Shown: in pieces, positions 1-7,914 of the stretch
Layout of the letters: each line of letters begins with the position of its first letter
Numbering within the stretch: position 1 is the stretch's first letter
From: Natronosalvus vescus
GTDB taxonomy: Archaea > Halobacteriota > Halobacteria > Halobacteriales > Natrialbaceae
DNA length: 64,000 nucleotides
NCBI RefSeq assembly: GCF_023973145.1
Contig: NZ_CP099546.1
Location: 124,001 to 188,000 of the forward strand
Direction of reading: 5' to 3'
Notes under the pieces: model-generated
What the model saw: only the letters and a program-made list of their open reading frames with translations
Database searches by the model: none
Told to the model about the DNA's origin: nothing
Program-made: the position numbers and the translations under genes

Positions 1-795
1 GGGGAGCGTGACGGCGATGAGGTAGCTCAAAAAGTTGCTCTCTGGAGCAATCGCTCCACTCGAGCCCTCTCCGAATAGTAGGTCGTATCCTCTGAACAAC
101 AGTGCAACTGGAATCGGCATCACTGCGAGGGGAACGAACTTCATACAGACCGTCCGAGCCATCTCAGAGACCACAGGAAGGTTCCCGTACGCGAGGGCAA
201 TCCCGATCGGCATTGCATAGATGAAGATGTACAGTATGATCTCTCGCAGGAAGAATAACGCCTGGAGAACCCACATCGCCAGGGCTCCGATCCCGGCTAA
301 GAACAATGCGAGAAGTGGGTTGGAAAGTGTCGCATCAAGGAACGATCCGACCGCAACCATTAGTGCCGACACATCCGGAATCAATGCGATAGTAAACCCG
401 TCTACAAGATAGAGTGCCAGGACAGCAATCCAGTACCAAGTAACAATCAAGAACGCGCCTGTCCAGGCACTCCGTGTAGCCTTTCGGGATTCGTATACAC
501 TTCCAATATTGAAAATACGGATCGCGTGTCGGCCCTGAACGCACATCACCAGCAACAACAGTGAGATGATCATGACGTCGCCAGTCACAAGCGACTCATA
601 GATCTGTTCCCAGGGTGCGTTCGTTGGTTGCCCAAATACGAACGCACCACCTGTCTCTGGTGTCGTGGTTCCGAATATCTGCGCAGTGACGGCATCGTAT
701 CCGTCTGTTAGCCCCTCTTGAAACCATTCGATGAGCTTGTCAACTGCATCCTCGAACCACTTAATCCCGATATCAGAGAGTGACCAGGCAAGCAT
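1..795 (-). CDS. Polytopic membrane protein, VirB6/TrbL-like (3' end beyond window)
   Basis: An open frame runs from an ATG at 795 to the left edge without a stop, so at least 265 residues are present and the C-terminus is missing. The start overlaps the stop of the upstream lipoprotein gene (TGATG), which implies translational coupling. The N-terminus is amphipathic (MLAWSLSDIGIKWFEDAV). About five hydrophobic spans follow, including VMIISLLLLVMC, FLIVTWYWIAVLALYL and IILYIFIYAMPIGIALAYG. This topology, with a soluble N-terminal part and a packed hydrophobic middle, resembles VirB6/TrbL-type inner-membrane channel proteins of type IV secretion systems. That assignment is an inference from topology and neighbours; no diagnostic motif is seen. 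It could equally be an unrelated haloarchaeal membrane protein carried on plasmids. Confidence 0.75.
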   Translation of the reverse strand, partial: MLAWSLSDIGIKWFEDAVDKLIEWFQEGLTDGYDAVTAQIFGTTTPETGGAFVFGQPTNAPWEQIYESLVTGDVMIISLLLLVMCVQGRHAIRIFNIGSVYESRKATRSAWTGAFLIVTWYWIAVLALYLVDGFTIALIPDVSALMVAVGSFLDATLSNPLLALFLAGIGALAMWVLQALFFLREIILYIFIYAMPIGIALAYGNLPVVSEMARTVCMKFVPLAVMPIPVALLFRGYDLLFGEGSSGAIAPESNFLSYLIAVTLP

Positions 796-1649
796 CACGT
801 AGCAACCTCTATCTCTAATTGACAGCCTTCCACGTCCGAGGTTAGGTAGTCAATATCGTAATCGATGGTCGAATTCTCAGATGAATGGGGTGCTGTGAGT
901 TCAATAGTAAACTGTCCTCCTTCGCCAACGGTCTCACACTGATTCGGTATCCTCGACGAAGAGAACGGGAGAGTACTGCTAAAAACGCGAACGGTTTCTC
1001 CAGATGGGATTATAATCGCATCAGCATTTCCAATGAAGTCGTCGTCAATATCATATATTCCACTATCTCCAGTCTCGTCGTAGCTACTGTCTGTCGGAAG
1101 TGGGACATCACCCCTAAAACGAAGAGCAGTAACTGCAGTTGGGGCAGAACCGGTATTCTCGAGAATCACGATTGCCCCACCATCCTTAGCCAGTCTACCA
1201 GCCCCTTCGTACATCTCCTCTGGATGATCTCGAGCCAACCGAAGATCGACAAACTCGAGATTCGGCTCGAGTGTCATCGTTACCGATCCCATTGTCTCAT
1301 CACCAGAGAGTGCGATGAACTCGTAGGCACCGGGAGTGTACTCAAAGCCCAGTTCAATCTTCGTCCGGGTAACACCTGCCTCGATATCTCGATAGGCAAA
1401 TAGCTCACCAGCGGGATCGATGACGTTCAATCGTGTGGTTGCATCGCGCTCGAGATCGATGACCAACTGTGTCTCATCGACGGTAACGGACTGAATTGGG
1501 CCACTCTTCTCATCATTAATCTTCGAATCCGAGTGATCATCTTGATCCGCCGAATCACTCCGACTCGCACACCCTGCGAGGGCGGCCACGAGTCCGGTTG
1601 TTGCTCCAGTGAGGACGGTTCGTCGGCAAATCCGCTGTTCTATAGTCAT
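795..1649 (-). CDS. Tat-exported lipoprotein of a secretion-like operon
   Basis: The 284-residue product starts with a twin-arginine signal (CRRTVLTGATTG) followed by a lipobox, LAGC, so it should be exported folded and lipid-anchored outside the membrane. An acidic linker (SDSADQDDHSDSKINDEKSG) follows. The rest is rich in beta-strand-like sequence with no recognised catalytic motif. Residues near 150-175 (AIVILENTGSAPTAVTALRF) look like an Ig-like or CARDB-type fold. The gene overlaps the upstream 586-residue surface protein gene by four bases and the downstream membrane protein gene by one, so the three are probably made together. No specific function is recognised; a structural role in an envelope complex is inferred. 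Confidence 0.85.
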   Translation of the reverse strand: MTIEQRICRRTVLTGATTGLVAALAGCASRSDSADQDDHSDSKINDEKSGPIQSVTVDETQLVIDLERDATTRLNVIDPAGELFAYRDIEAGVTRTKIELGFEYTPGAYEFIALSGDETMGSVTMTLEPNLEFVDLRLARDHPEEMYEGAGRLAKDGGAIVILENTGSAPTAVTALRFRGDVPLPTDSSYDETGDSGIYDIDDDFIGNADAIIIPSGETVRVFSSTLPFSSSRIPNQCETVGEGGQFTIELTAPHSSENSTIDYDIDYLTSDVEGCQLEIEVAT

Positions 1650-3406
1650 AATGTATCGTCTCTGATTTTCAGGAAGGTTCCGATGCGTGTTGCAGCGTAG
1701 AGAGCGACAGCAAACGGGAGGGCATACCGGATGACGTCAACCAGGAGGGTGAACCATCCAGCTGTCGTTTCCAGGGGGTGCCACGTGTCGGTTGCCGAGT
1801 CTCCGAGGTAGGCTGGCTGGTGTGAGCGCCACGAGCCTGGGTGATACGTTGCCGTGTAGATGCCTGGCTGGGTAACCGTGACTTCGACACGGCCAGACAG
1901 ATCCGTTCGAACAACCTGATCGCCAACGGTGATGTATCCTGCTCGAGCGTCCTGCCCTATGATCGATAACCGAGAATCATCATCCCAATTCTCGAGCGTT
2001 ATCGGATAGCCCGAGTCGACGTCACGAAGCTCGATCAGGAACGTTGCTTCAGTGGCGTTCGAGTCGATGCGTTCGATGGAAAGCTCGCTCTCTCGAATCT
2101 CTCGTTCGCCACCCCCATCAGGTTCGAAGAGTTCCGCAGTGACGCCACGGACGATTCCCTCCACAGCAATGTCGTCTCGGTCGATCGCATCATATCGAAG
2201 GGCAAGGCCTGAGGATTCGGTGTACGTGCCAGACACGACGTCTACCTCGACGTGCTCGTGGAGTGCGGGTTCAGGAGAGTCACGCTCTCGTCCCCAGACT
2301 TCGAGGATTTCTGGGCCATCGCGTATCGGTTCGACTCGTGGCCCAATCGCAGACGGATAGGCGTAGACGAATACCGGTCGTGCAGTGGAGGCGACCGTCT
2401 CCTGGCCTTCTCGAGTTGCTCGAGTGAGTTCATCCCAGTCCGTATCTCGAGCGGTGTAGTATCGCCAGATACCACGGACGCCCACCTCCTCATCTGCTGA
2501 AAGCGTGTAGCCATGCCACGGCTGGGTGGTATAGATCGCAACGCCGGTGTCGCCATCCGGATATCTGGCATGGTAGACCGATGCCCGTAGATCGTACACC
2601 TCGACGTCGATATCCTGGCTGACCGTGACTTCGTCCTCGATCACCCTCCGCTCGGTATGCTCGGTGCCGTTGGTGATCGTCGTCGCCTCCTCGAGCGTGG
2701 TCGCGATATCCGCCTCAAGCGTCAGCGTTGCCGAGCCACCGCGCTCAAAATCGAAATCGAGGACTGGCGTGTGTGTCCCATCGATACGGGTGTGCACTTC
2801 CCCGTTGCGTCTCAACCGAACCTCCTCGATGGAACTCCGCACGAGTGACCGTTCGACGGTCTGATTCTCGTGAACGGTTGGCGGCTCGAGGCGAACTCGA
2901 TAATCGACGAAGCCACGGAGTTCGCCTTCTGGTGCGATGTAATGGACAGATTCGGATGGATCCAACTGCGTTTTCGTCGATGGTGTGAGAGCGAAGATGG
3001 TCGCGTGTGCATCGGCGATCGCTACCGAATCCACTCGCTCCGCATGGGACGGATAGACGGATGTATCGGTGTCACCCGCCTCGAGGTGTTCGAAATCCGC
3101 ACTCGTCCACCGTGCAGCCGTATCCGGTGGTGCACTGAACGTGATATCGGTGCAGGTAGCCAGTTCCTGCATCGCCGTTGGGGTGGTGCCAAACCGTTCT
3201 TGGTATTCCACACTACTGAGACACTCATTCGGCTCTTTTGACCACAGCGTGGCCGTCTCGTTCTCATCCAACGGTGTATCGTGACTAATGCTGATTGTGT
3301 TCGACTCAGGGTCGGAACTCGCAGTGGTGATCGTACCAACACTGACGAGCACGACCACACCTACCAGCATCGCGACGAGTGTAACCGTTCGAACGGGGAG
3401 GGCCAT
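1646..3406 (-). CDS. Large secreted, C-terminally membrane-anchored protein
   Basis: The 586-residue protein has an N-terminal signal or anchor segment (VRTVTLVAMLVGVVVLVSVG). A long extracellular part follows, and a C-terminal transmembrane helix near residues 555-575 (WFTLLVDVIRYALPFAVALY) precedes a short basic tail. The extracellular part is beta-rich and threonine/glutamate-rich. A segment near residues 500-540 (VRTDLSGRVEVTVTQPGIY) resembles an Ig-like fold. It is the second gene of a minus-strand operon, 22 nt after the pilin-like gene and overlapping the lipoprotein gene. No enzyme motif is visible. By position it may be a surface component of the putative secretion or conjugation machine, but I do not recognise the family. 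Confidence 0.85.
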   Translation of the reverse strand: MALPVRTVTLVAMLVGVVVLVSVGTITTASSDPESNTISISHDTPLDENETATLWSKEPNECLSSVEYQERFGTTPTAMQELATCTDITFSAPPDTAARWTSADFEHLEAGDTDTSVYPSHAERVDSVAIADAHATIFALTPSTKTQLDPSESVHYIAPEGELRGFVDYRVRLEPPTVHENQTVERSLVRSSIEEVRLRRNGEVHTRIDGTHTPVLDFDFERGGSATLTLEADIATTLEEATTITNGTEHTERRVIEDEVTVSQDIDVEVYDLRASVYHARYPDGDTGVAIYTTQPWHGYTLSADEEVGVRGIWRYYTARDTDWDELTRATREGQETVASTARPVFVYAYPSAIGPRVEPIRDGPEILEVWGRERDSPEPALHEHVEVDVVSGTYTESSGLALRYDAIDRDDIAVEGIVRGVTAELFEPDGGGEREIRESELSIERIDSNATEATFLIELRDVDSGYPITLENWDDDSRLSIIGQDARAGYITVGDQVVRTDLSGRVEVTVTQPGIYTATYHPGSWRSHQPAYLGDSATDTWHPLETTAGWFTLLVDVIRYALPFAVALYAATRIGTFLKIRDDTL

Positions 3407-3428
3407 TGACTACTCTCTCGAGGGTGTC

Positions 3429-3791
3429 TTACCACGGAACGAGGTTCACACACTCTGCGAGCGGGAGCCCCATCACTGATCCAGCAACGGTGTACAGCGG
3501 CCCAAGCACGACCAGGATCACGGCTGACTTCAACGCCGTATGTTTGTGCTGCTTGAGATCGCGTTTCTGATCGACGTTCATCGTGAACATCTCGACGAGC
3601 GAGTCAGCCTGCCACACAACGACCAGACCCATGATCCCGAGTGCGGTCGTTATCTGGAAGAACCCCGAGATCATTCCGGGGAGGGCTTCAGCTTCACAGA
3701 CAACGCTATCCTGTGCGAGTACGGGATCAACGGCAACGAGCGAAAGGAGGGCTGTAACCGTGAGTATATGCCGAGTGACTCGAGTCCTCAT
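3429..3791 (-). CDS. Small pilin-like membrane protein (VirB2/TrbC-like topology)
   Basis: I chose the ATG at 3791 because it gives a compact Sec signal peptide (HILTVTALLSLVAVDPVLAQ); the frame stays open upstream to 3878 but that extension is not signal-like. The mature protein of about 93 residues has two hydrophobic helices (FFQITTALGIMGLVVVWQAD and SAVILVVLGPLYTVAGSVMG) joined by a short charged loop (NVDQKRDLKQHKH), and two cysteines. Signal peptide plus two helices and a polar cytoplasmic loop is the classic VirB2/TrbC conjugative pilin layout. It is the first gene of the operon that ends in the VirB6-like gene, which supports this reading. The family assignment is inferred from topology, not from sequence identity. 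Confidence 0.75.
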   Translation of the reverse strand: MRTRVTRHILTVTALLSLVAVDPVLAQDSVVCEAEALPGMISGFFQITTALGIMGLVVVWQADSLVEMFTMNVDQKRDLKQHKHTALKSAVILVVLGPLYTVAGSVMGLPLAECVNLVPW

Positions 3792-4378
3792 AGTCGTCTG
3801 GGTATCGGTTCGTTCGAGGTCAATTGTGGAGGGATCCGGAGAGTGCATTGGTGCTATTACGCCAGCAAATGAACGCACAAACAGGGGATAGAAGCGCTAC
3901 TCCGGCCCAAAACCGGAGTGAAATCACACTGTCGTCTTCCGTCGTTTGTTTCTACTGGTATCCAGACCAGAAGATGCGTCACGAACGTGCATCCGAAAAG
4001 TCATGGATAACCAGCGATCACATTCATTTTGTGGTGAAGTTCATTATCCATAGGCCGATTATATATCTTTCTAGTTTTAAACTGTGGAATTATTAGAATA
4101 TGTTTGGCTGAGAGTCTTATTGCCAGTCAGAACGTGGCCGATGGAAACTCTGAAAGTACCACGCTTGTACAACATGTCCCAAAGTACAACGAATATGGAG
4201 ATCCTGAACAAGTTTGGTTGGATCTGACCAACTGGACGTCAATTTAGACCTCGATTCGTGACCTCCGTCGGCCACAATAGAGAGTTGACACATCGGTTCT
4301 TCCCACAGCTGGGCAGCATATCGGCTCCTCCACAGGCGGAACGCCTAAGTCATTATCCCGATAATCATTATTTAGAGT
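3792..4378. other. Intergenic region between divergent operon starts
   Basis: About 590 bases separate the pilin-like gene (minus) from the DUF234-type ATPase (plus). A stretch near 4020-4100 is AT-rich (attatatatctttctagttt) and may hold promoters. A short plus-strand frame near 4106-4247 ends in VWLDLTNWTSI and could be the tail of a lost gene, but it has no good start. No other gene is supported. Confidence 0.5.
4351..4363 (+). promoter_or_regulatory. Probable promoter of the DUF234-type ATPase gene
   Basis: An AT-rich stretch (cattatcccgata) lies 22-28 nt before the ATG at 4379, the spacing expected for a TATA element with a leaderless transcript. The sequence from about 4364 into the gene is duplicated at 5840, so the duplication carried the promoter-proximal part with it. 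Confidence 0.4.
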
Positions 4379-5785
4379 ATGACCTTCTACGATCGTGGCA
4401 GCGAACTCGAATCCCTCGAGGCAGCAGCCGCATCATCGAACTATGAGTTTTATGTGGTGTATGGCCGACGTCGCGTCGGGAAGACCGAACTGCTCAAAAC
4501 CTTTTGTGCTAATCGACCACATATCTATTTTCTCGCTGCTCAAGAATCAGAGCACCGCCAGCGTGAGAAGTTCATCGAGCAAGTTGCCGACTACTTCGAT
4601 GATCGCATCCCCCGAATCGATGGGTGGGACAATGCGTTCGACTACCTCGGAGAGGTGATCGCTGACGAACAGATTGTGATCGTCATCGATGAATTTCCGT
4701 ACCTGATCGAAGAAAACGACTCCCTCCCGTCGTACGTGCAGTCGTTTGTCGACGAACGACTCCAGGACACAGATTCGATGCTCGTCCTCTGTGGCTCGAG
4801 TGTGAGCACGATGGAGTCGGAAGTCCTCGGTCACAAGAGCCCCCTGTACGGCCGCCGTACGGGCCAAATTGATCTACAGCCGTTTTCGTTCAAACAAGCT
4901 CGAGAGGCGATTGCATACGATTTGGAGGAAGCAATCCAATCGTACGCAGTCACCGGTGGCACGCCGATGTATCTCACTCACTTTGATTATGAGTGCTCAC
5001 TCGCTGACAATATCCGAACGCATATCCTGTCTCCAACGGGGATTCTTTACAACGAACCGGAGTTCCTCTTGCGCACTGAATTGCGAAATCCTTCGCGATA
5101 CATGAGTATCCTTGAAGCGGTCGCGTTAGGCCACACAACGCCGAATGAAATTTCGGGAGGAACCGGTATTGACGTAGGGCCACTGTCGAAATACTTACAG
5201 ACACTCCGCCGGCTTCGCCTCCTCGATCGTGAGGTACCCATCACGGAATCCAGGAAGAAGTCGAAGCGATCGCGCTATCACGTCGCGGACGAATTCCTAC
5301 GCTTCTGGTTTCGATATGTCGAGCCGAATCGCTCGAGTATTGAGGAAGCACCCGACGTCGTCTTGGAAGGCACTATTCAGCCAGATCTGCCTGACCACGT
5401 TGCACCAACGTTTGAGGATATCTGTCAGGAAGCCATCTGGGAAGTGATTCGAGGTAGTGAAATCGAGCCCTACTCCAAAGTTGGCCGCTGGTGGTATGGC
5501 GAACACGAAATCGATATCGTGGGCCTGGCACCGAACGACGACCGGATCCTGTTCGCCGAATGTAAGTGGACGAATGAACCGGTCGGGTACTCGCTCGTCG
5601 ATAATCTCCGAAATAAAGCTGAAAACGTCCGGTGGGGGCCGGAAACCCGAAGCGAGCAGTTTGCGCTTTTCTCGAAATCCGGTTTTGTCGACGGACTCGA
5701 ACAAGAGGTAGAAGACAATGAGAAGTGGTTATTCTTCGACCTCACTAAGCTCGATTCAGTTCTCTCGTCAGTTACCCACGACTGA
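4379..5785 (+). CDS. Archaeal AAA ATPase with DUF234-type C-terminal domain
   Basis: The 468-residue protein begins with MTFYDRGSELESLE and has a Walker A motif near residue 30 (GRRRVGKTELL), a Walker B-like strand near residue 100 (IVIVIDEFPYL) and a sensor-like VLCGSSVSTME. The second half has a winged-helix region (PTEISGGTGIDVGPLSKYL-like spacing near 260-290), then FLRFWFRYVEPN and a PD-(D/E)XK-like core (GEHEIDIVG ... ILFAECKW). These are the hallmarks of the archaeal ATPase/DUF234 family, whose members are often multicopy in archaeal genomes and of unknown role, possibly in defence or mobile-element biology. The gene looks intact. Two further decayed copies lie nearby and at 27.1 kb. 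The last codons (VTHD) run into a palindrome, acgactgaagtcgt, like those of the dispersed palindromic ends. Confidence 0.9.
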   Translation: MTFYDRGSELESLEAAAASSNYEFYVVYGRRRVGKTELLKTFCANRPHIYFLAAQESEHRQREKFIEQVADYFDDRIPRIDGWDNAFDYLGEVIADEQIVIVIDEFPYLIEENDSLPSYVQSFVDERLQDTDSMLVLCGSSVSTMESEVLGHKSPLYGRRTGQIDLQPFSFKQAREAIAYDLEEAIQSYAVTGGTPMYLTHFDYECSLADNIRTHILSPTGILYNEPEFLLRTELRNPSRYMSILEAVALGHTTPNEISGGTGIDVGPLSKYLQTLRRLRLLDREVPITESRKKSKRSRYHVADEFLRFWFRYVEPNRSSIEEAPDVVLEGTIQPDLPDHVAPTFEDICQEAIWEVIRGSEIEPYSKVGRWWYGEHEIDIVGLAPNDDRILFAECKWTNEPVGYSLVDNLRNKAENVRWGPETRSEQFALFSKSGFVDGLEQEVEDNEKWLFFDLTKLDSVLSSVTHD

Positions 5786-5839
5786 AGTCGTTTGTTTCCG
5801 CCTCTTACCTCTGTGAGAGCGACAATAGGTCATTTTTGA

Positions 5840-5931
5840 AATAATCATTATTTGGAGTATGACCTTACGACCGTTGCAACGAACTCGAGGCCCTCGAGAG
5901 TGCAGCCACATCACCGGACTACGAGTTTTGT
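5840..5931 (+). pseudogene. Duplicated 5' fragment of the DUF234-type ATPase gene
   Basis: This segment repeats the promoter-proximal region and first 25 or so codons of the ATPase gene at 4364-4450: both read taatcattattt, then gagtatgacctt, then a matching run to gagtttt. Small deletions after the ATG at 5859 shift the frame, so it cannot code. It ends exactly where the minus-strand remnant of another copy begins. Confidence 0.8.
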
Positions 5932-6790
5932 TTTTGAACAACGTCCTCGAGCGTGAACAGTTGTAAATCGTCACGTGCTGAGACTGCCTCACGAACGGAC
6001 TGGGTGGCCCCACTTCGAGTGAACAGTGCATATTGTGTGTTGATGACACCACCGTCGTCTGGTGGCCATCGAATCTCGCTCAAGTGGTCTTCAAGCGACG
6101 TGAGCGCGCTTTGACATCCTCCGCACGACTTCAGTCCTGTCTCTTACCCACAAATGGCGCCCCTGTCGTGAGTGAACAAGATCGAGGAATGCAACCGAAA
6201 CTTCCGGTTTTCACGGATACAATCAACCTCGAGGAGCGATTTCGTCGATCCCGCCTACCGGTGTTCATCCACCCCAACCACTGGCATCATCGCTCGAATC
6301 GCTCCGAACCTCGAGTGTCCGGTCACAACTCGAGTTCGAGAGCGGCTGAAACGCCTGTTTGGAATGCCGTGGACTTATGGGTAAGAGACAGGACTGAAGT
6401 CGTGGGCTTTCTCCTCGACTTCGTGTAATCGAGCGGTGAGTTGGTAAACTTACATTCTCCAACGACCATTGTACCCGCTGTCGTGAAGCCTACAACGTCG
6501 ACCTCGTGCTCTCTGTACCACCTCGCCCAATGTCGAGGAACATCTCATCCGGATACAATCGAGGGAGTGCGTTCTGACACACGGTCTCGAAATTGTGACT
6601 GACAAAATCCGGAAGCTCGGGTTCGATAATGGCCTCGTATGCCTGACTTCTTAGTCGCTCGTACCGATCTTCGTTTCCGGATACAAATCTGAACCAAAAG
6701 CGAAATAGCCTATTCTGAAATTGGTAACCATTCGGTTGATTCGGCTGGATATAGCGATTCGAGTATCTCAATACTCTGAGCTTCATCGGA
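5919..6790 (-). pseudogene. Decayed DUF234-type ATPase, C-terminal half, split by an insertion
   Basis: On the minus strand, 6790-6500 encodes NRLFRFWFRFVSGNED, AIIEPELPDFVSHNFETVC and, after a frameshift near 6525, WWYREHEVDVVGFTT and VVGECKFTNSPLDY. The reading then meets a 281-bp inverted-repeat element (6124-6404) and resumes at about 6105 with ALTSLEDHLSEIRWPPDDGG, YALFTRSGATQSVREA and LQLFTLEDVVQKQ before a stop at 5919. These match in order the winged-helix/nuclease-like half of the DUF234 family. The ATPase half is absent. The frameshift, the missing N-terminus and the insertion show the gene is dead. Confidence 0.85.
6124..6404. mobile_element. 281-bp MITE-like element with 30-bp inverted repeats
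   Basis: The left end (6124-6153) and the right end (6375-6404) are inverted copies with 29 of 30 bases matching; both contain cttcagtcctgtctcttacc. The 221 bases between encode nothing recognisable. It interrupts the DUF234 remnant between the codons for SPLDY and ALTSLED. Just outside the left end lies tttgacatcctcc, the start shared with other palindromic ends in this window. It therefore looks like a non-autonomous IS200/IS605-type derivative, although long terminal inverted repeats are unusual for that group. Confidence 0.7.
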
Positions 6791-6814
6791 CGGAATTGTT
6801 CAGCCTCCCTCGAG

Positions 6815-6961
6815 TCATTCAATCTCGAAGACGGCAACGTCGTTCGAGTCACAGTAAGGGCACTCTTCATTCCGAGAGGAGACAGTCGTTCCACAGTGTC
6901 GACACTCGTATACGACACGCCCATTAGCACGCCTCATTTGGAACCACTCGAGGACGCTCAT
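6815..6961 (-). CDS. 48-residue double-CxxC zinc-finger protein
   Basis: The ATG at 6961 overlaps the stop of the upstream SWIM gene (ATGA), and the frame ends at a TGA at 6815. The product carries two zinc knuckles, YECRHCGTTV and NEECPYCDSN, about 15 residues apart, the pattern of the small zinc-finger proteins that are numerous in haloarchaea. Function is unknown; members have been linked to regulation and nucleic-acid or protein contacts. The ATGA coupling suggests it is made with the SWIM protein and may act with it. The size and intact cysteine pairs make chance unlikely, since the surrounding sequence is otherwise decayed. Confidence 0.75.
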   Translation of the reverse strand: MSVLEWFQMRRANGRVVYECRHCGTTVSSRNEECPYCDSNDVAVFEIE

Positions 6962-7410
6962 TCGCAATCCTCGAGTGAGCGCCGGCCAGTTTGGACACAG
7001 TCCCAGCAGGGGAACGACCCTTCGGACGTCTCACACCAACACTCGCTATCGGGCGACGACTGACCTCCCTCTCCTGAGGACGCGTCCTGAGTCCTGTCCG
7101 CCCTCTTAACGGGCAGACCTCCATCAGCGATGAGCTGGTTTTCGGTCGCAGCCTGGATGATCGGTCGTCGAATCGCAACCGCAACTCGGTGTTTGCAAGC
7201 ACCCTTGTAGTGTTCGTCTGCAGGGCACTCACACCGGGCTGGCACGCCGTTTGTGACTGTGACGAGGTATTCGTGTTCGTCGGGATTGGCGTGACTGCCG
7301 TTTCGCACGAGCACGCCCTCCGGTGTGAGTTGATACTCGAAGGCTTCGTACTGGGCGCGTTTCGCTGTTCGGCGGGTAAACTCGAGACTCGAGAGTGGAT
7401 TTGTCGACAT
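6958..7410 (-). CDS. SWIM zinc-finger protein
   Basis: The ATG at 7410 (MSTNPLSSLEFTRRTAKRAQ) is preferred; the frame is open to 7449 but the extra residues are not conserved-looking. The 150-residue product has a SWIM motif at residues 60-73 (CECPADEHYKGACKH), the CxCx(n)CxH zinc site known to bind nucleic acid or protein. The C-terminal third is polar and carries a further cysteine-rich patch (SECWCETSEGSFPCWDC) that may bind a second zinc. SWIM proteins of this size are common on haloarchaeal plasmids and accessory regions. The next gene encodes a small zinc finger and overlaps by one ATGA. Confidence 0.9.
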   Translation of the reverse strand: MSTNPLSSLEFTRRTAKRAQYEAFEYQLTPEGVLVRNGSHANPDEHEYLVTVTNGVPARCECPADEHYKGACKHRVAVAIRRPIIQAATENQLIADGGLPVKRADRTQDASSGEGGQSSPDSECWCETSEGSFPCWDCVQTGRRSLEDCE

Positions 7411-7644
7411 TCTAGTTTTCACGCGAGGTGTGATCGTGTTGCCCCGCACCCCCAGGGGGCAAACAAAATTGGCAAGCGAAGGAAGAGATGTTCCACTCGG
7501 GAAATGAGAGACAAATGGTTCGCTCCGCGCTCAGATGATCCCCGACAGAAGTCGTGGAGTTGTCAGTGGCTCCCCCTATCGACACCCGTTTGTACTCGGT
7601 GGCATCGTGTGGACTCGAGTCAACTCCTCGCTATACCCCTTTTC

Positions 7645-7914
7645 TCACTCGAGCGACCCAATATCGGCTTCGTGTTTTCGAACGGCCTCATCCAATGCAG
7701 ATTCGATGGGTTCCTTTTCCAGGCCGGATACTTGTCGACAAATGACGTTTCTGAGGCCGACTTTCCCGGCTGGTTTTCGGACGTCAGCGCTGGTTTCGTA
7801 GCTGACGATCTCTTCACCGCTTGATACCACTGTGTAAGCAAACGATTTCTCGTCACCAGATTCGACAATGACAGCCACGTCATCAGTGAGTATGAGTTCG
7901 ACCATCCTCACCAC
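7645..7914 (-). CDS. Small conserved-looking hypothetical protein
   Basis: The 89-residue product starts MVRMVELILTDDVAVIVESG; the second methionine four codons in is an alternative start. It overlaps the 3' end of the MOSC-domain gene by seven bases on the same strand, so the two are probably cotranscribed and coupled. The sequence mixes beta-strand-like segments with a charged C-terminal helix (IESALDEAVRKHEADIGSLE). No cysteine cluster, membrane segment or known motif is visible and I do not recognise the family. Confidence 0.65.
   Translation of the reverse strand: MVRMVELILTDDVAVIVESGDEKSFAYTVVSSGEEIVSYETSADVRKPAGKVGLRNVICRQVSGLEKEPIESALDEAVRKHEADIGSLE

Noticed and set aside
6172-6384. 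A frame within the inverted-repeat element
   Set aside because: It has 70 codons, no homology that I can recognise and lies wholly inside a 281-bp non-autonomous element.
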